Shown here piece by piece: positions 7,101-7,784 of a stretch of DNA of 7,784 nucleotides; position 1 is the first letter of the stretch; every line of letters begins with the position of its first letter. The DNA is taken from contig JAGQIY010001044.1 of the NCBI GenBank assembly GCA_020430865.1, positions 1-7,784 of the forward strand. Direction: 5' to 3'. This stretch comes from Myxococcales bacterium. Lineage in GTDB: Bacteria > Myxococcota > Polyangia > Polyangiales > Polyangiaceae. The translations under genes were made by a program, and so were the position numbers. Under the pieces are notes generated by a model. That model searched no databases. It saw nothing but the letters and a program-made list of their open reading frames with translations, and was not told where the DNA came from.

Positions 7101-7784
7101 GGTTCGAGCGTTGAACCTCGAAGACCTCTGCGACGCGCGCGTGCGCCTGGGCTTTCCGCGCGGTTTCCTTCGTCGCCTCCGCCTCGGCAAGGTGCATCGC
7201 GATCAGCGCCTCCCACTCCTTGCGCCGGGTGTGAGAGCTACCGAGAGCGGCCAGGGTTGGTGCGTGAGTCGGATCCTCTGCGAGGGCTCGCTTGTACCAG
7301 ACCTGCGCCGCTTCCTCGTCGCCGAGGCGTTCCTCCACGAGTTGCCCCACGCGGTGCAGGAGCAGCACTCGGCTCGCCCGGTCCACGGTGTGGTCGACCA
7401 ATCGCTCGAGCACCGCGACGCGCTCCGAGTGCTTGCCCGCGAGATCGTAGCCCTTGGCGAGCTGCTCCAGGATCATCACGTCATCCGGAGACTCGCGGCT
7501 GGCGCGCTCCAGGTCGGCAATCGACTTCTCTTGGTCCCCCAGCCGGTCACGCTCCAGCGATGCCGCGCGGTACCAGGCCATGGCACGAACGCGCGGGTCC
7601 GTCGAGCTCTGGGCCTCCCGTCCCAGGGCGACGGCGAGTTCACGCCAGCGCCCCTGACGATGCAACAGCCGCTTCAACGCGAGCAGGGCCGAGGCGGAAC
7701 GAGGCTCCGCTTCCAGGGCCTCGCCGTACAGCTCGATGCTCTCCCCCGACTGGTTCCTGTGGGCATCGAGCAGGCGCGCGCGAG
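3397..7784 (-). CDS. Giant tetratricopeptide-repeat protein, C-terminal 1461 residues (5' end off the right edge)
   Basis: The frame is open from base 7782 to the TGA at 3399-3397. The first possible start, TTG at 7677, lies inside a well-formed repeat, and the 35 codons upstream of it continue the same repeat, so the true start is outside the window. Residues below count from 7782. Residues 1-644 are nearly nine TPR pairs of exactly 72 residues, with recurring LLHRxGE, AxxxYxRALExDP and GRWxELV. Residues 645 to about 1170 are further helical repeats of irregular length (about 69-75), including clear TPRs near 860-930. A Gly/Ala/Pro linker (about 1176-1215) leads to a non-TPR domain at 1217-1461. 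No signal peptide or membrane segment is visible in this part. TPR arrays form superhelical scaffolds for protein binding, so a scaffold role is likely; partners are unknown. It appears to be translationally coupled to the Cys-rich lipoprotein gene downstream. Confidence 0.93.
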   Translation of the reverse strand, partial: RARLLDAHRNQSGESIELYGEALEAEPRSASALLALKRLLHRQGRWRELAVALGREAQSSTDPRVRAMAWYRAASLERDRLGDQEKSIADLERASRESPDDVMILEQLAKGYDLAGKHSERVAVLERLVDHTVDRASRVLLLHRVGQLVEERLGDEEAAQVWYKRALAEDPTHAPTLAALGSSHTRRKEWEALIAMHLAEAEATKETARKAQAHARVAEVFEVQRSNQAEAEKHYGRALSLDPRHPGAFKALTRLFAQAGKHRELLELYERGLETTADADTKIEYLFRIGRLHEDELDAPGHAVATYKRVLEIDAKHLGAIHAWQRAAERAGRWKELVSGLEAEAQRTSDKDQVVPLLHRAGEVMEHHVRDDEAALERYRKVLEKDKQFLPNLASMGRVYFRLGRWEDLVKTYELELAILAKGTESAALLHKIGEITEERIGSETGAIKYYRQAIEHDAFYTPALQALGRKYAERGEWAEYVKLLELELTACKEDEPKARIALAVGEVHENRLNQPDRALAAYETAIAAMPDFRPALDGRVRILAAQSQHKRLVDELERQAAETRDPLLAVGALTAAGEILRDDLNEPIRAVKCFEGAIERDPAHLPALLALSGLYERLGTWDRLGVTYATLSRVLSHAGARVAALRDLARLQASKHSGGDPKHTFISILHVDPKDPLALSALEFAALEDGDQSLLTQVDARLGAALDDPHLSSAHRTRLGECLEQAGDQSALSTYRTALEADPDNYRAAKGFGRLAEKSGDRALLREAAEYELNVSRDLDRGADLLVLAAKAERERGDLDAAAKDLTQALEVNPDHEDAADGLIETLLLQDKIDQLYDALLHAANSARLQARHAALWNAIADLLAEQKQDLPAALAALNRVLGDEPDSPATLVKLAELYAQDGQWAEAVDRLSRAIQLKPTDKLLSRAQLLHAQVLSEHLGDDQRALGSVLAVIEREPESREALQCLIGIQRRRRDLDAAYSSAKQLVMVSGTKAERAESYQLLAELEAERGHSEAAARALADAVALVGMVAVAELERHAQALEGSARQQVLQREAEALVQFAAHHQLSSEDRVALELKVADVLDEGLGQRDKALAGLQKAAAAFPEDRGLRHALARRLRSAGHHAQAADELRKLLTVDVDGAEYWRELAETLGAMGRARERNLALAPLVVLGAANDLERATLDANPPRPASAIAGGFDSVAYRGVDAGAGGARGVELLWLVSEGLGKVYPPELERYGLSSRDRLSSRSGDPLRMLADRVARVFGVENFDLYVHRAHAGSVEVEFGDPPALLVPAHVTTLAESQQVFLFARAMASIRRGVHAVEKLMPRHVEELLNATTRAFVPGFGGADPELDNLSRRIAKAISRRTRKALEESAPLYSGEPVTHVEEWCRRLRLSSARAALVISDDLPGTINLLRRTEGDLAGLRGPALAQGMALIDDLMRFWVSESAFTLRRHVGMT
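5851..7782 (-). repeat. Nearly nine tandem 72-codon (216-bp) TPR-pair units in exact register
   Basis: Unit starts, as residues from 7782, are 69, 141, 213, 285, 357, 429, 501 and 573, each exactly 72 apart. The first unit is cut by the edge at 68 residues. Within a unit, Gly or Ala stands near position 6, Ala at 19, an aromatic residue at 23 in most units, Ala at 26, an Asp-Pro-like turn at 30-31, and Trp or His at 50. Each unit is two TPR-like helix pairs. At DNA level the units are strongly diverged, so this is an old array rather than a recent expansion. Confidence 0.85.

Overview
The window is GC-rich (roughly two thirds G+C by eye), has tightly packed genes with strongly G/C-ending codons, and carries several hallmarks of Myxococcota (myxobacteria and relatives, probably of the Polyangia type). 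These are a Ser/Thr kinase with an HRDVSPQN catalytic loop, lipoproteins with Gly/Ser/Ala-rich or Asp/Ala-rich spacers, and a giant TPR protein. The taxonomic placement is inferred from style of sequence, not from a marker gene. No RNA gene, CRISPR array, insertion sequence or attachment site was found.

Layout from left to right. (1) Positions 1-1014, minus strand: the first 338 residues of a eukaryotic-type Ser/Thr protein kinase whose C-terminus runs off the left edge. (2) 1015-1480: a divergent intergenic stretch of 466 bases holding an AT-rich patch and, near its right end, a 9-bp perfect inverted repeat whose 3' arm covers the likely ribosome site of the next gene. (3) 1481-2719, plus strand: a 412-residue lipoprotein with a Gly/Ala/Ser-rich spacer and an unnamed globular domain. 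(4) 2723-3388, minus strand: a 221-residue lipoprotein with twelve cysteines after its lipobox, converging on the previous gene with only three bases between the stop codons. (5) 3397-7784, minus strand: 1461 codons of a giant TPR protein whose N-terminus lies beyond the right edge. Its repeats keep an exact 72-residue register for nearly nine units, then become irregular, and the chain ends in a non-TPR domain of about 245 residues.

The TPR gene and the Cys-rich lipoprotein gene look like one transcription unit: the downstream Shine-Dalgarno overlaps the TPR stop codon and only eight bases separate stop from start. The kinase and the Gly-rich lipoprotein are transcribed divergently from the shared intergenic region. 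A plausible but unproven reading is an envelope-associated module with a cytoplasmic kinase, two surface or periplasmic lipoproteins and a TPR scaffold.

The points most worth following are the C-terminal domain of the TPR protein, which resembles an M48-type zincin with every metal-binding and catalytic position replaced; the strict 72-residue register; and the Cys-rich lipoprotein coupled to the TPR gene.
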